From NCBI GenBank assembly GCA_026397695.1, contig JAPLUJ010000587.1:1-5734 (forward strand): a DNA stretch of 5,734 nucleotides, in the 5' to 3' direction. Source of the DNA: Verrucomicrobiota bacterium (GTDB taxonomy: Bacteria > Verrucomicrobiota > Verrucomicrobiia > Verrucomicrobiales > Akkermansiaceae). How positions within the stretch are numbered: position 1 is the first letter of the stretch; each line of letters begins with the position of its first letter. This document shows positions 1 to 5,734 of this stretch, piece by piece. Below the pieces are notes generated by a model, which did not search any database, had not been told where the DNA came from, and saw only the letters and a program-made list of their open reading frames with translations. A program made the translations under genes and the position numbers.

Positions 1-1
1 C

Positions 2-430
2 GAAGGCAACAGGGCCGACCATCTCGAATCCCCCGATTACATCGATAGCTTTGCGTGTGTCGCCGGCGGCCAAACCATGCGCGTCGGCCAAAAGAAACCC
101 AACGCCTGGGGCCTGTATGACATGCACGGCAATGTGTACGAATGGTGCCTCGACTGGTACAGCCCCTATCCCGCAGGCACGGCCAATGACCCGACCGGCC
201 CGCCCGAAGGCCAGGAGAAAGTGGCCCGTGGAGGAAGTTATTGTGGACCGCCCCCCCATTCGCCGCCGGGCCACGTGGCACAAGCCGACGCCTACAAGAC
301 CGCTCGTCCATTCCTGCGCTCCGCCGGACGAGACCACTTCCCCCCCGACGTCAACTTCTATGCCATCCTCGGATTCCGTGTGGTGCTTGGAAGGGCACTT
401 GCAGATGTTCGCGATGTTCCTCCGGGCTGA
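2..430 (+). CDS. SUMF1/FGE-sulfatase domain protein, C-terminal part (5' end outside window)
   Basis: The frame is open from the left edge to TGA at 428-430, so the start lies upstream. The product carries the hallmark of the formylglycine-generating-enzyme fold: NAWGLYDMHGNVYEWCLDWY (from about base 110), then VARGGSY (about 223-243) and the terminal GFRVVL (about 380-397). Family members either oxidise a sulfatase cysteine to formylglycine or use the same fold for other jobs. In genuine aerobic FGE two copper-binding cysteines follow the RGGS motif, with a CRxA/YR-like segment. Here a single Cys directly follows GGSY, and the segment matching CRSA reads LRSAGR, so the cysteine pair appears absent. 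Between RGGS and LRSA is a longer stretch rich in Pro, Gly and Ala than I expect. The protein is therefore best called an FGE-like domain protein, not a proven sulfatase activator. Fold assignment is secure; function is not. Confidence 0.88.
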   Translation, partial: EGNRADHLESPDYIDSFACVAGGQTMRVGQKKPNAWGLYDMHGNVYEWCLDWYSPYPAGTANDPTGPPEGQEKVARGGSYCGPPPHSPPGHVAQADAYKTARPFLRSAGRDHFPPDVNFYAILGFRVVLGRALADVRDVPPG

Positions 431-442
431 AGATGTTGGGAA

Positions 443-471
443 GGGCGCAATAGAAAAACCCGCCCCGTTTT
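443..471 (+). terminator. weak intrinsic terminator candidate after the FGE-like gene
   Basis: GGGCG (443-447) can pair with CGCCC (461-465) around a 13-base loop, followed by CG and a run of four T (468-471). It starts 13 bases after the stop codon, where a terminator is expected. The stem is only 5 bp and the T-run is short, so this is tentative. Confidence 0.25.
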
Positions 472-570
472 CCCCTGCGACGCCAAGGCCGATCCTCATG
501 GCGGGAATTCGTCTTGCGCGAGGTGCCTGCGGTCGGCAATCATCCCCGCGTGACTTCAGAACTTGAAGAA

Positions 571-642
571 CAACCCCCGCCCCGCCATCCGGTCCGGCCA
601 CCGGCTTTGCCAACGGCCTTCACCCCAAAAGCAATTTCCTGC
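571..642 (+). repeat. dispersed intergenic repeat, copy A
   Basis: This stretch shares CAACCCCC, an identical 17-mer TCCGGTCCGGCCACCGG (588-604), then TTTG, AACGGCC, CACC, AAAGCAA and TTCCT-like blocks in the same order and spacing as 3809-3884. The core contains CCGGT-CCGGCC-ACCGG (589-604), which can fold as a 5-bp stem with a 6-base loop. The copy lies about 140 bases after the FGE-like gene, in non-coding sequence. Similarity was judged by eye; the element's true ends and family are unknown. Confidence 0.6.
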
Positions 643-930
643 TAGCAGTCACGCGAATTGCCAAGGCTTCCAATAGTTGTTCGGATTCCGGTGATTCCAG
701 CGGAACGCGGCGGTGACATGAGTTCCATGTCGGCATGGCGTTTTTCCAAAAAACTGAAAAACCTGCCTGATCCTGATTTTTTTAATTCAGTTGGTGGCGC
801 AAGGGCTCGTCAGCAGTGTTGTCGGCGAACAATGGTTCAGGCAGGCCGCATTTGAGAAGGCCCACGCGCGGATTGAGATTTACAGGGATGTGTGTGAGAG
901 CGGTGCGGGAGGAAAGCTTAAATGCGAAAA

Positions 931-946
931 ACCGCAACACTGCGGT
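931..946. other. perfect small hairpin in non-coding region
   Basis: ACCGCA (931-936) pairs perfectly with TGCGGT (941-946) around the four-base loop ACAC. It is not followed by a T-run, so it is not a classical terminator. It may be part of a larger structured element together with the hairpin at 1006-1035, or chance. Confidence 0.35.
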
Positions 947-1005
947 GCTGGGCTGTGCTTGGCCCGAGTTGTACCCGATGGGGAGCGGGGTTTTTCCCGT
1001 GTGGT

Positions 1006-1035
1006 TTTTCCGCGCAAACCCATGGCGCGGGAAAA
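1006..1035. other. 10-bp hairpin with one bulge, TTTT/AAAA flanks
   Basis: TTTTCCGCGC (1006-1015) pairs with GCGCGG plus AAAA (1025-1030 and 1032-1035), with G1031 bulged and a 9-base loop. The T-run lies on the 5' arm and the A-run on the 3' arm, opposite to an intrinsic terminator, on both strands. It is the strongest foldable site I saw in the 431-1160 gap; its role is unknown. Confidence 0.4.
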
Positions 1036-1160
1036 CATTGGGGTTGAAGTCGGTGGCGGATCGGGCAAACTGCACGTACCAACAACACCATGCGGGCTGC
1101 GGTGTGCCAGTGTTCGCCGGGCCGTGCCCCGAGAAGACCAAACTAAAATGAAATAGCATT

Positions 1161-1736
1161 ATGTTACATGATCCGAGTCATCATACGCCGCAACCGCAGG
1201 CCGTCGAAGTCACGCTCAAGCAGCAGGATCAAGATATCCTGCGCCGCCTGGCATCCGACCTGGCAGAAATCGCCGCGTTGCCGATCCACCAGGAAAAGGC
1301 CCGGCTCTGGCAGCAGCTCAACGATTTGCAGTCCGAACGCCCGATGGTGTGGATCAACGAGATCTGTTGGCACGAGATGAATGTGAACGATGAGTTGACG
1401 CTGACCTGCGAGCACCCGTGGGCACGCGAGCAGGAGCGCGAACTCCGACAGACGCTTTATCAATGGCGGCATCTGCCGTGTGACATGGTGGTCAGCGACC
1501 ACTTGGTCTGCCCGCTGCTATTTCACAGCACCGACTTCGGCATCGTGGAGGACGTCGATATCGTGAAAACCTGCGAGGACGGCGATGTGGTGTCGCGCCA
1601 CTTCAACGTGCAGATCCAGGATTTCGACGACCTTGAAAAGATCCGGATGCCGCAGGTCAGGATGTTTACCACGGGATCATGCCGGTCAGGAAGGTCGGCC
1701 AAACGCATATCTGGTACACGCCGTGGGATTATCTGA
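1161..1736 (+). CDS. URO-D-like protein, N-terminal fragment ending in an out-of-frame tail
   Basis: ATG at 1161 is the only plausible start: it is the first in-frame ATG, and the family-like sequence begins about 18 residues in (VTLKQQDQDILRRLASDLAE). No good Shine-Dalgarno precedes it; the closest purine run, GAGAAG at 1131, is 24 bases away. Residues 60-73 (RPMVWINEICWHEM) and the following NVNDELTLTCEHPWARE match the conserved N-terminal region of the URO-D-like group, and homology continues to about residue 166 (KIRMPQV at 160-166). The last 25 or so residues, rich in Ser, Gly and Arg, are out-of-frame sequence ending at TGA 1734-1736. On its own this is only the first part of the barrel and is unlikely to be an active enzyme. 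Confidence 0.7.
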   Translation: MLHDPSHHTPQPQAVEVTLKQQDQDILRRLASDLAEIAALPIHQEKARLWQQLNDLQSERPMVWINEICWHEMNVNDELTLTCEHPWAREQERELRQTLYQWRHLPCDMVVSDHLVCPLLFHSTDFGIVEDVDIVKTCEDGDVVSRHFNVQIQDFDDLEKIRMPQVRMFTTGSCRSGRSAKRISGTRRGII

Positions 1737-2422
1737 TTCGCTGGTGGGGTGTCGAGCAGGCGATGACGGATCTGATTGATCGCCCGGAGCTCGTGCACGC
1801 GGCGGTCGCGCGGATGGTCGATGCCTGGCTGGTCGAGTTGGACCAGTTGGAGCGGATGAATCTGCTCGCGCTGGACTGTAACAACACCCGCATTGGTTCC
1901 GGAGGATATGGATACACCCGCCAGTTGCCCGGCAAAGACCATGACCCGGACTGGGTCAGGCCGCACAACATGTGGGGTTGTTCCAATGCGCAGATTGTTT
2001 CCGAAGTGTCACCGGAGATGCACTGGGAGTTCGCGCTGGAGCATGACCTGCGCTGGTTGGAGCGCTGGGGATTGGTATATTACGGGTGCTGCGAACCGTT
2101 GAGCAACAAGATAGATCTGCTGCGCCGCATTCCGAACCTGCGCAAGATCTCCGCCAGCCCGTGGTGCAACACCCGGCAGATTGTGGACAAGGTGGGTCAT
2201 GATTATGTCATGAGCCGAAAACCGAACCCCGCGATCTTCGCGGAGGACACATGGCATCCGCAGCGCGCCCGGGCGGCGCTGGTCGATTTTCTGGAACCGG
2301 CCCGCGGCGGATGTCACATCGAGTTCATCATGAAGGACATTTCAACCGTGCGTCGCCATCCGCAGAGATTGTGGGATTGGGCCAGAATCGCCATGGAGGT
2401 AGCGCATGAATACGCCCACTGA
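1679..2422 (+). CDS. URO-D-like protein, C-terminal fragment
   Basis: This frame carries the remaining barrel: GQTHIWYTPWDYLIRWWG, LLALDCNNTRIGSGGYGYT, VRPHNMWGCSNAQIVSEVSPEMHWEF, GLVYYGCCEPLSNKI, ISASPWCNTRQI, and a C-terminal HIEFIMKDISTVRRHPQRLW. ATG 1679 is the first methionine, but family sequence extends upstream to about 1661 (DVYHGI), so this ATG is probably an internal residue of the original protein. Cys137-Cys138 in GCCEP and Cys163 in SPWC sit where related methyltransferases bind zinc through Cys/His; a metal role is inference. The stop at 2420-2422 overlaps the permease start. Lack of further stops or shifts suggests recent damage, or that the break is an artefact. Confidence 0.75.
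   Translation: MPVRKVGQTHIWYTPWDYLIRWWGVEQAMTDLIDRPELVHAAVARMVDAWLVELDQLERMNLLALDCNNTRIGSGGYGYTRQLPGKDHDPDWVRPHNMWGCSNAQIVSEVSPEMHWEFALEHDLRWLERWGLVYYGCCEPLSNKIDLLRRIPNLRKISASPWCNTRQIVDKVGHDYVMSRKPNPAIFAEDTWHPQRARAALVDFLEPARGGCHIEFIMKDISTVRRHPQRLWDWARIAMEVAHEYAH
2395..2400 (+). promoter_or_regulatory. strong Shine-Dalgarno inside the upstream gene, for the permease
   Basis: GGAGGT lies 5 bases before ATG 2406, inside the last codons of the URO-D-like gene. It fixes the permease start and, with the 17-base gene overlap, implies translational coupling or at least independent strong initiation on the same transcript. Confidence 0.8.
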
Positions 2423-3803
2423 CCCGCCCACACATAACTCGTCCGTACAAGCGCCGGACCACGACCGCGGCGGGCTGTTCCGGACGGCTGACGGCACGAG
2501 TCATCTAACGACATTTCTGTTGGTCTGCTGTTTGTTCTGCCTTTCCGGACTGTGCAACGGGATGATCGATGTGTTGAACAAGCATTTTCAAAACACCTTG
2601 CACGTGTCCAAGGCCCAATCCGCCCTGGTGCAGGGGTTCTGGTATGGGGGGTACTTTCTGCTAGCACTCCCTGCCGGGCTGTTCGCCCGCCGGTACGGCT
2701 ACCGCGGCGGCATTCTGTTAGGTCTGACAATCATCACCATCGGCTGTGTGTGCTTTGTTCCGGTGACGAGAATCGTGGGATCGCAGGCGACGGTTTTCAG
2801 CGTGTTTCTGCTCGCACTGGCGCTGGTGGCATGCGGATTCACCTTCATCGAAACGATCGCCAACCCTTATGCCACGGTGCTCGGTGCTCCCAACGCCGGT
2901 GTCGCCCGCATCAACCTCGCCCAAAGCTGCAATGCGGTGGGATGGATCTTCGGCCCGCTGCTGGGTGGCTCGTTCATTCTATCCAAAACGGGGGAGGTCA
3001 ATACGAGCAACGCCAGTCTCTACATCCCGTATCTGATCGTGGCAGGCATCGTTGCGGTTTTGATTGTGGCCTTTGTGTTCGCCCCGGTGCCCGAGCTGCA
3101 CGTCAAGGACGCAGATCTAACGGTTGCGAACGGTCGGATTGCCCGCCCGTTGATCAAGGAAAGGCACTTGGTATGGGCCATCGCCTCCCAATTCCTGTAT
3201 TGCGCCGCCCAGACGGGGATTTTCAGTTTCTTCATCAACTATGTGAAGGATCCGGGGTCGATGCCGGCATTGCCGTCCGGCATCGCCGGATGGTTGCCGT
3301 CTAACATGAAATACCTCGAGGGTGGCGCGTGGCACATCACCGAGTATTGCGCCAGTGCGATGCTTTCACTGGCATTCATTTTTTTCACTGTCGGCCGTTT
3401 CTCCGGCAGCGCGCTTCTGCGCTTTGCGCCTGCGCACCGGGTGCTGGGCATCTATGCCATGTGCAATGTCGTGCTCATGCTGTTGATCTTCCTCGGGCTG
3501 GGCTGGATTTCGGTAGCCGCGCTGATTCTGAGTTTCTTCTTTATGTCGATCATGTACCCCACGCATTTTGCGTTAGCCATTCACGGGTTGGGGGAGAGGA
3601 CCAAGCTGGGTTCGTCGTGGATGGTGACGGCGGTGGTCGGGGGAGCGGTGATGCCGATGCTCATGGGCTGGCTGGCGGACCACAGTTCGATGCGTGTCGG
3701 GTTTCTCATGCCACTGGGGTGTTTTGTCTGCATCATGCTGTATGGTTTCGGATGGCAGCGGCTCTACCGCGCGGATGTTGGTGTGTCGCGGGTACCATCC
3801 TGA
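2406..3803 (+). CDS. MFS transporter of the FucP (L-fucose:H+ symporter)/FHS family
   Basis: This 465-residue inner-membrane protein has about twelve hydrophobic segments (first near 34-56, last near 428-450). It aligns by eye with E. coli FucP: GMIDVLNKHFQ, ALVQGFWYGGYFLLALPAG, FIETIANPYATVLG, RINLAQSCNAVG, and the C-terminal GSSWMVTAVVGGAVMPMLMG. Asp55 and Glu149 match FucP Asp46 and Glu135, the proton/substrate-coupling acids, and Gln173 matches FucP Gln162, so proton-driven sugar import is likely. The residue three before the Asp is Gly52 where FucP has Asn, so the substrate may not be L-fucose. The loop between TM7 and TM8 (about 280-310) is some 15-20 residues longer than in E. coli FucP. 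The start is set by GGAGGT 5 bases upstream. It follows the URO-D-like gene with a 17-base overlap, suggesting a shared substrate pathway. The exact sugar is unknown. Confidence 0.92.
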   Translation: MNTPTDPPTHNSSVQAPDHDRGGLFRTADGTSHLTTFLLVCCLFCLSGLCNGMIDVLNKHFQNTLHVSKAQSALVQGFWYGGYFLLALPAGLFARRYGYRGGILLGLTIITIGCVCFVPVTRIVGSQATVFSVFLLALALVACGFTFIETIANPYATVLGAPNAGVARINLAQSCNAVGWIFGPLLGGSFILSKTGEVNTSNASLYIPYLIVAGIVAVLIVAFVFAPVPELHVKDADLTVANGRIARPLIKERHLVWAIASQFLYCAAQTGIFSFFINYVKDPGSMPALPSGIAGWLPSNMKYLEGGAWHITEYCASAMLSLAFIFFTVGRFSGSALLRFAPAHRVLGIYAMCNVVLMLLIFLGLGWISVAALILSFFFMSIMYPTHFALAIHGLGERTKLGSSWMVTAVVGGAVMPMLMGWLADHSSMRVGFLMPLGCFVCIMLYGFGWQRLYRADVGVSRVPS

Positions 3804-3808
3804 TGAAT

Positions 3809-3884
3809 CAACCCCCATTTCGCCGCCCTCCGGTCCGGCCACCGGATTTGTAACGGCCACCACCGGGAAAGCAAAATTCCTTGC
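3809..3884 (+). repeat. dispersed intergenic repeat, copy B
   Basis: This second copy of the element at 571-642 starts 5 bases after the permease stop and ends 21 bases before the SDR gene. The shared 17-mer TCCGGTCCGGCCACCGG is at 3829-3845, with hairpin arms CCGGT and ACCGG at 3830-3845. This copy also holds a direct repeat CGGCCACC (3836-3843 and 3854-3861); in copy A the second unit has changed to CGGCCTTC. The hairpin could slow or end transcription after the permease, but there is no real T-run. Confidence 0.6.
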
Positions 3885-3905
3885 AATTCAAAGAAGTACC
3901 ACTTC

Positions 3906-5405
3906 ATGAATGACCATCCCAAGCGCATGATTCTGGTGACCGGAGCCACCGGTTATATCGGTGGCCGGCTTGTTCCGCTGCTTCTTGCCGCGGGACACCA
4001 TGTCCGCTGTTTGGTCCGCGATTCCAACCGTCTGTTCGGCCGATCATGGCATGACTCCGTGGAGATTGTCGAAGGAGACGTCTTCCGGCCTGACCGTCTC
4101 GTCGCCGCCATGCAAGGGGTCGATGCCGCCTATTATCTGGTCCACAGTCTCGGTGGTGGCGCGGACTTCCATCAACAGGACATCACCGCCGCCGCCAATT
4201 TCGGCGAGGCCGCCCGCACCGCGGGAGTGCATCGCATCATCTATCTCGGCGGTCTGGCGGAAGCCTCGTCCGAACTATCCGAACATTTGCGCTCACGCCA
4301 GCAAAGTGGCGATTCCTTGCGCCTGGCCGGAGTTCCGGTCACGGAGTTCCGTGCCGGCGTCATTGTGGGATCGGGAAGCATTTCATTCGAAATGATCCGT
4401 TATCTAACGGAGCGCGTGCCGGTGATGATTTGTCCGCGCTGGGTTTACACCCGCACGCAACCGATCGGCATCCGTGAGGTTTTGGCGTATCTCTCGCAAG
4501 CCATCGAGGTTGCGGAAAGCACCGGACTCATCATTGAGATCGGAGGATCCCAGGTCATCACTTATGGGGAGATGATGAAAATCTATGCCGACGTCCGCGG
4601 GCTGAGGCGCTGGTTGCTGCCGGTCCCCTTTCTAACACCAAGGCTTTCCTCGCTGTGGGTGAACCTCGTCACGCCGATCCCCGCCGTGATCGCACGGCCG
4701 CTCATCGAAGGACTGCGCAACGAAAACATCGTGCGCGACCCTGTTGCCCGCCGCTTGTTTCCCGGAATCAATCCCGTCAGTTACCGCACCTCGGTGGAGC
4801 GCGCGCTTGTGATGTTGGATGCGAGCAACATCGAAACCACCTGGAGTGATGCGCTGAGCACCTCGCAGGGCGATGTGACACCTGTCACCCTCATCACGCA
4901 CGAGGGCATGATCCGTGAGCATCGCCAGATGCGAGTTGCGGCATCGGCGGCGGATGTGTATGCGGTTTTCAGCGGTTTGGGTGGCAGGCATGGGTGGTTT
5001 TTCATGGATTGGGCATGGCGGATCCGTGGCTGGATGGACCGCCTGATCGGGGGCGTGGGAATGCGCCGCGGCCGCCGGGATCCGGATCTACTGCGGGTCG
5101 GAGACGCCCTGGATTTCTGGCGGGTGGAGAGGATCGAACCTGAGCGATTGCTGAGACTCCGTGCCGAGATGAAGGTGCCGGGAAAAGCCTGGCTGCAGTT
5201 TGATGTGGTCTCGCGGGATGACTGCATGGCCACACTATCACAGACGGCGTTCTTCGCACCCAAAGGCCTCATGGGTTGGTGTTATTGGTATCTGCTCTAT
5301 CCGTTACATGCGCTGATTTTCAGTGGCATGATCCGGGAGATTTCCCGCCGCGCCGAAGGCCATCATTCAATCGTCACAGATACCCATGAAAATCCACACG
5401 CTTGA
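3906..5405 (+). CDS. NAD(P)-binding atypical SDR fused to a DUF2867 domain
   Basis: This 499-residue protein opens with a Rossmann nucleotide-binding motif TGATGYIGG (12-20). Arg38 after the second strand (VRCLVRD) favours NADP(H), and GDVFRP and YYLVHSLGGG (about 57-85) are typical of the NmrA/atypical-SDR group. No classical YxxxK catalytic pair is evident. From about residue 333 (EGMIREHRQMRV) to about 485 it matches DUF2867, a SRPBCC/START-like fold, with GWFFMDWAWRIRGWMD and a hydrophobic GWCYWYLLYPLHALIF near 455-470. The length fits this SDR-DUF2867 family (near 480-500). ATG 3906 has a weak AAGAAG 9 bases upstream; Met8 at 3927 is an alternative, but starting at 3906 leaves a normal tail before the first strand. 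It overlaps the next gene by 20 bases. The substrate is unknown; a lipid or other hydrophobic ligand is a guess from the fold. Confidence 0.88.
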   Translation: MNDHPKRMILVTGATGYIGGRLVPLLLAAGHHVRCLVRDSNRLFGRSWHDSVEIVEGDVFRPDRLVAAMQGVDAAYYLVHSLGGGADFHQQDITAAANFGEAARTAGVHRIIYLGGLAEASSELSEHLRSRQQSGDSLRLAGVPVTEFRAGVIVGSGSISFEMIRYLTERVPVMICPRWVYTRTQPIGIREVLAYLSQAIEVAESTGLIIEIGGSQVITYGEMMKIYADVRGLRRWLLPVPFLTPRLSSLWVNLVTPIPAVIARPLIEGLRNENIVRDPVARRLFPGINPVSYRTSVERALVMLDASNIETTWSDALSTSQGDVTPVTLITHEGMIREHRQMRVAASAADVYAVFSGLGGRHGWFFMDWAWRIRGWMDRLIGGVGMRRGRRDPDLLRVGDALDFWRVERIEPERLLRLRAEMKVPGKAWLQFDVVSRDDCMATLSQTAFFAPKGLMGWCYWYLLYPLHALIFSGMIREISRRAEGHHSIVTDTHENPHA

Positions 5406-5734
5406 ACAACAACAAGCCCTGCCCATCACTCTTGAGGAGGCGTGGGAGTTCTTTTCCTCGCCCGCCAATCTGGAGGAAATCACACCCGAAGACGTCGGCT
5501 TCGAAATCACCAGCCCGCTCCCGGCAAAAATGTTCGAGGGCCAGATCATCACCTACCGCGTCAAGATCGCCCCGGCGGTGCGCATGTCATGGGTCACCGA
5601 AATCAAGTGTGTGGTCGAGGGCCGTTCGTTTGTGGACGAGCAACGCTTCGGCCCCTACAAATTCTGGCATCACCGGCACGAGTTCGAGTCCGTGGACGGT
5701 GGCGTCCTGATGCGCGACACGGTCCACTACGCGC
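5386..5734 (+). CDS. SRPBCC-family protein, N-terminal part (3' end outside window)
   Basis: ATG 5386 lies inside the end of the SDR gene (20-base overlap, different frame), and the frame stays open to the right edge for 116 codons. The sequence begins MKIHTLEQQQALPITLEEAW, then EFFSSPANLEEITP, the usual start of SRPBCC (START/Bet v1-like) ligand-binding proteins of about 150-165 residues, so some 40-50 residues are probably missing. Later segments (MSWVTEIKCVVEGRSFVDEQ, FGPYKFWHHRHEFE and GGVLMRDTVHYA) match the beta-sheet of these proteins. No Shine-Dalgarno is evident, so translation is probably coupled to the SDR gene. Together with the DUF2867 domain next door, two proteins of the same fold type are made from one transcript. 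Ligand and reaction are unknown. Confidence 0.85.
   Translation, partial: MKIHTLEQQQALPITLEEAWEFFSSPANLEEITPEDVGFEITSPLPAKMFEGQIITYRVKIAPAVRMSWVTEIKCVVEGRSFVDEQRFGPYKFWHHRHEFESVDGGVLMRDTVHYA

Larger units (their letters stand above)
431..1160. other. 730-base stretch with no convincing gene
   Basis: No frame on either strand gives a protein I recognise. Between about 780 and 1160 two + frames and one - frame are open together for over 100 codons. These overlap one another, have no good ribosome binding site, and have compositions rich in Arg, Pro, Gly and Cys typical of unselected GC-rich frames. Structure that can be seen is a weak terminator (443-471), a dispersed repeat copy (571-642), an AT-rich hairpin GTTTTT-CCA-AAAAAC (740-754), a T-run near 776-783, a hairpin at 931-946 and another at 1006-1035. 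No sigma-70-like promoter stood out before the gene at 1161. A degraded gene, a structured RNA or a multi-copy intergenic element remain possible. Confidence 0.6.
1161..2422 (+). pseudogene. URO-D-superfamily (uroporphyrinogen-decarboxylase-like) gene, interrupted by a frame change
   Basis: The two adjoining frames together give one protein of about 420 residues of the uroporphyrinogen-III-decarboxylase-like superfamily, which also holds the MtaA/CmuA-type corrinoid methyltransferases. Homology runs in frame 1161-about 1660 and resumes in the -1 frame from about 1661-1667. The reading changes between MPQV and YHGIMPV. In relatives as I remember them, about 15-20 residues (an acidic helical stretch) separate these two motifs, so the junction looks like a loss of some tens of bases that is not a multiple of three, rather than a one-base error. 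No slippery heptamer of the X-XXY-YYZ type lies in the zero frame there, so programmed frameshifting is unlikely. An assembly or sequencing error cannot be excluded. The gene is coupled to the downstream permease. Confidence 0.75.

Noticed and set aside
51..566. Long + frame over the FGE-like gene
   Set aside because: It overlaps the true frame (2-430), which carries unmistakable family motifs; this one is rich in Pro, Arg, Ser and Thr and is a shadow.
716..730. Inverted repeat ACATG-N5-CATGT as an operator
   Set aside because: Short arms, no promoter beside it and no gene start nearby; easily chance.
658..855. 65-codon + frame starting at TTG after repeat copy A
   Set aside because: No ribosome site, no recognisable motif, low-complexity composition.
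1006..1035. Hairpin as an intrinsic terminator
   Set aside because: T-run on the 5' arm and A-run on the 3' arm, the wrong polarity on either strand.
782..1159. 125-codon frame on the - strand
   Set aside because: It has no recognisable domain, overlaps two equally long + frames, and no other gene here is on the - strand. Kept only as part of the gene-free region.
1655..1740. Programmed -1 ribosomal frameshift in the URO-D-like gene
   Set aside because: No slippery heptamer in the zero frame near the junction, and residues also seem to be missing, which slippage would not explain.
3329..3853. 174-codon + frame over the end of the permease gene
   Set aside because: It lies within the clearly coding permease frame and is Ala/Gly/Arg/His-rich shadow sequence.
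3836..3861. CGGCCACC direct repeats as the start of a CRISPR array
   Set aside because: Only two 8-base units and no spacers of regular length; they belong to the dispersed repeat copy.

Overview
The window reads as a piece of chromosome from an environmental bacterium of the Verrucomicrobiota/Planctomycetota/Kiritimatiellota kind. This assignment is an inference. It rests on moderately high GC (roughly 55-60% by eye), a SUMF1/FGE-type domain protein, a family of uroporphyrinogen-decarboxylase-like proteins that I associate with those groups, a FucP-type sugar permease, and long non-coding gaps. All supported genes lie on the + strand.

Layout. Positions 2-430 are the C-terminal part of a SUMF1/FGE-sulfatase-domain protein. 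Positions 431-1160 are about 730 bases with no convincing gene; they hold a weak terminator candidate, one copy of a short dispersed repeat and several hairpins. Positions 1161-2422 are a URO-D-superfamily gene broken by a frame change near 1655-1667. Both halves are well preserved and the junction looks like a small deletion. Its 3' half overlaps the start of a FucP/FHS-family MFS transporter (2406-3803), which has a strong Shine-Dalgarno sequence inside the upstream gene. The 102-base gap after the transporter is mostly the second copy of the dispersed repeat. Then come an atypical SDR fused to a DUF2867 domain (3906-5405) and, overlapping it by 20 bases, an SRPBCC-fold protein that runs off the right edge (5386-5734).

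How the genes may work together. The URO-D-like gene and the permease form one translationally coupled unit, suggesting uptake of a small sugar-like compound linked to the decarboxylase/methyltransferase-type protein. The SDR-DUF2867 and SRPBCC genes form a second coupled pair, probably a separate transcription unit since the repeat-bearing gap separates them. No CRISPR array, tRNA, rRNA, transposase or phage gene was seen. The most unusual items are the broken but otherwise well-kept URO-D gene, the paired intergenic repeat, and an FGE-like domain lacking the catalytic cysteine arrangement. I did not find a clear new biological system.
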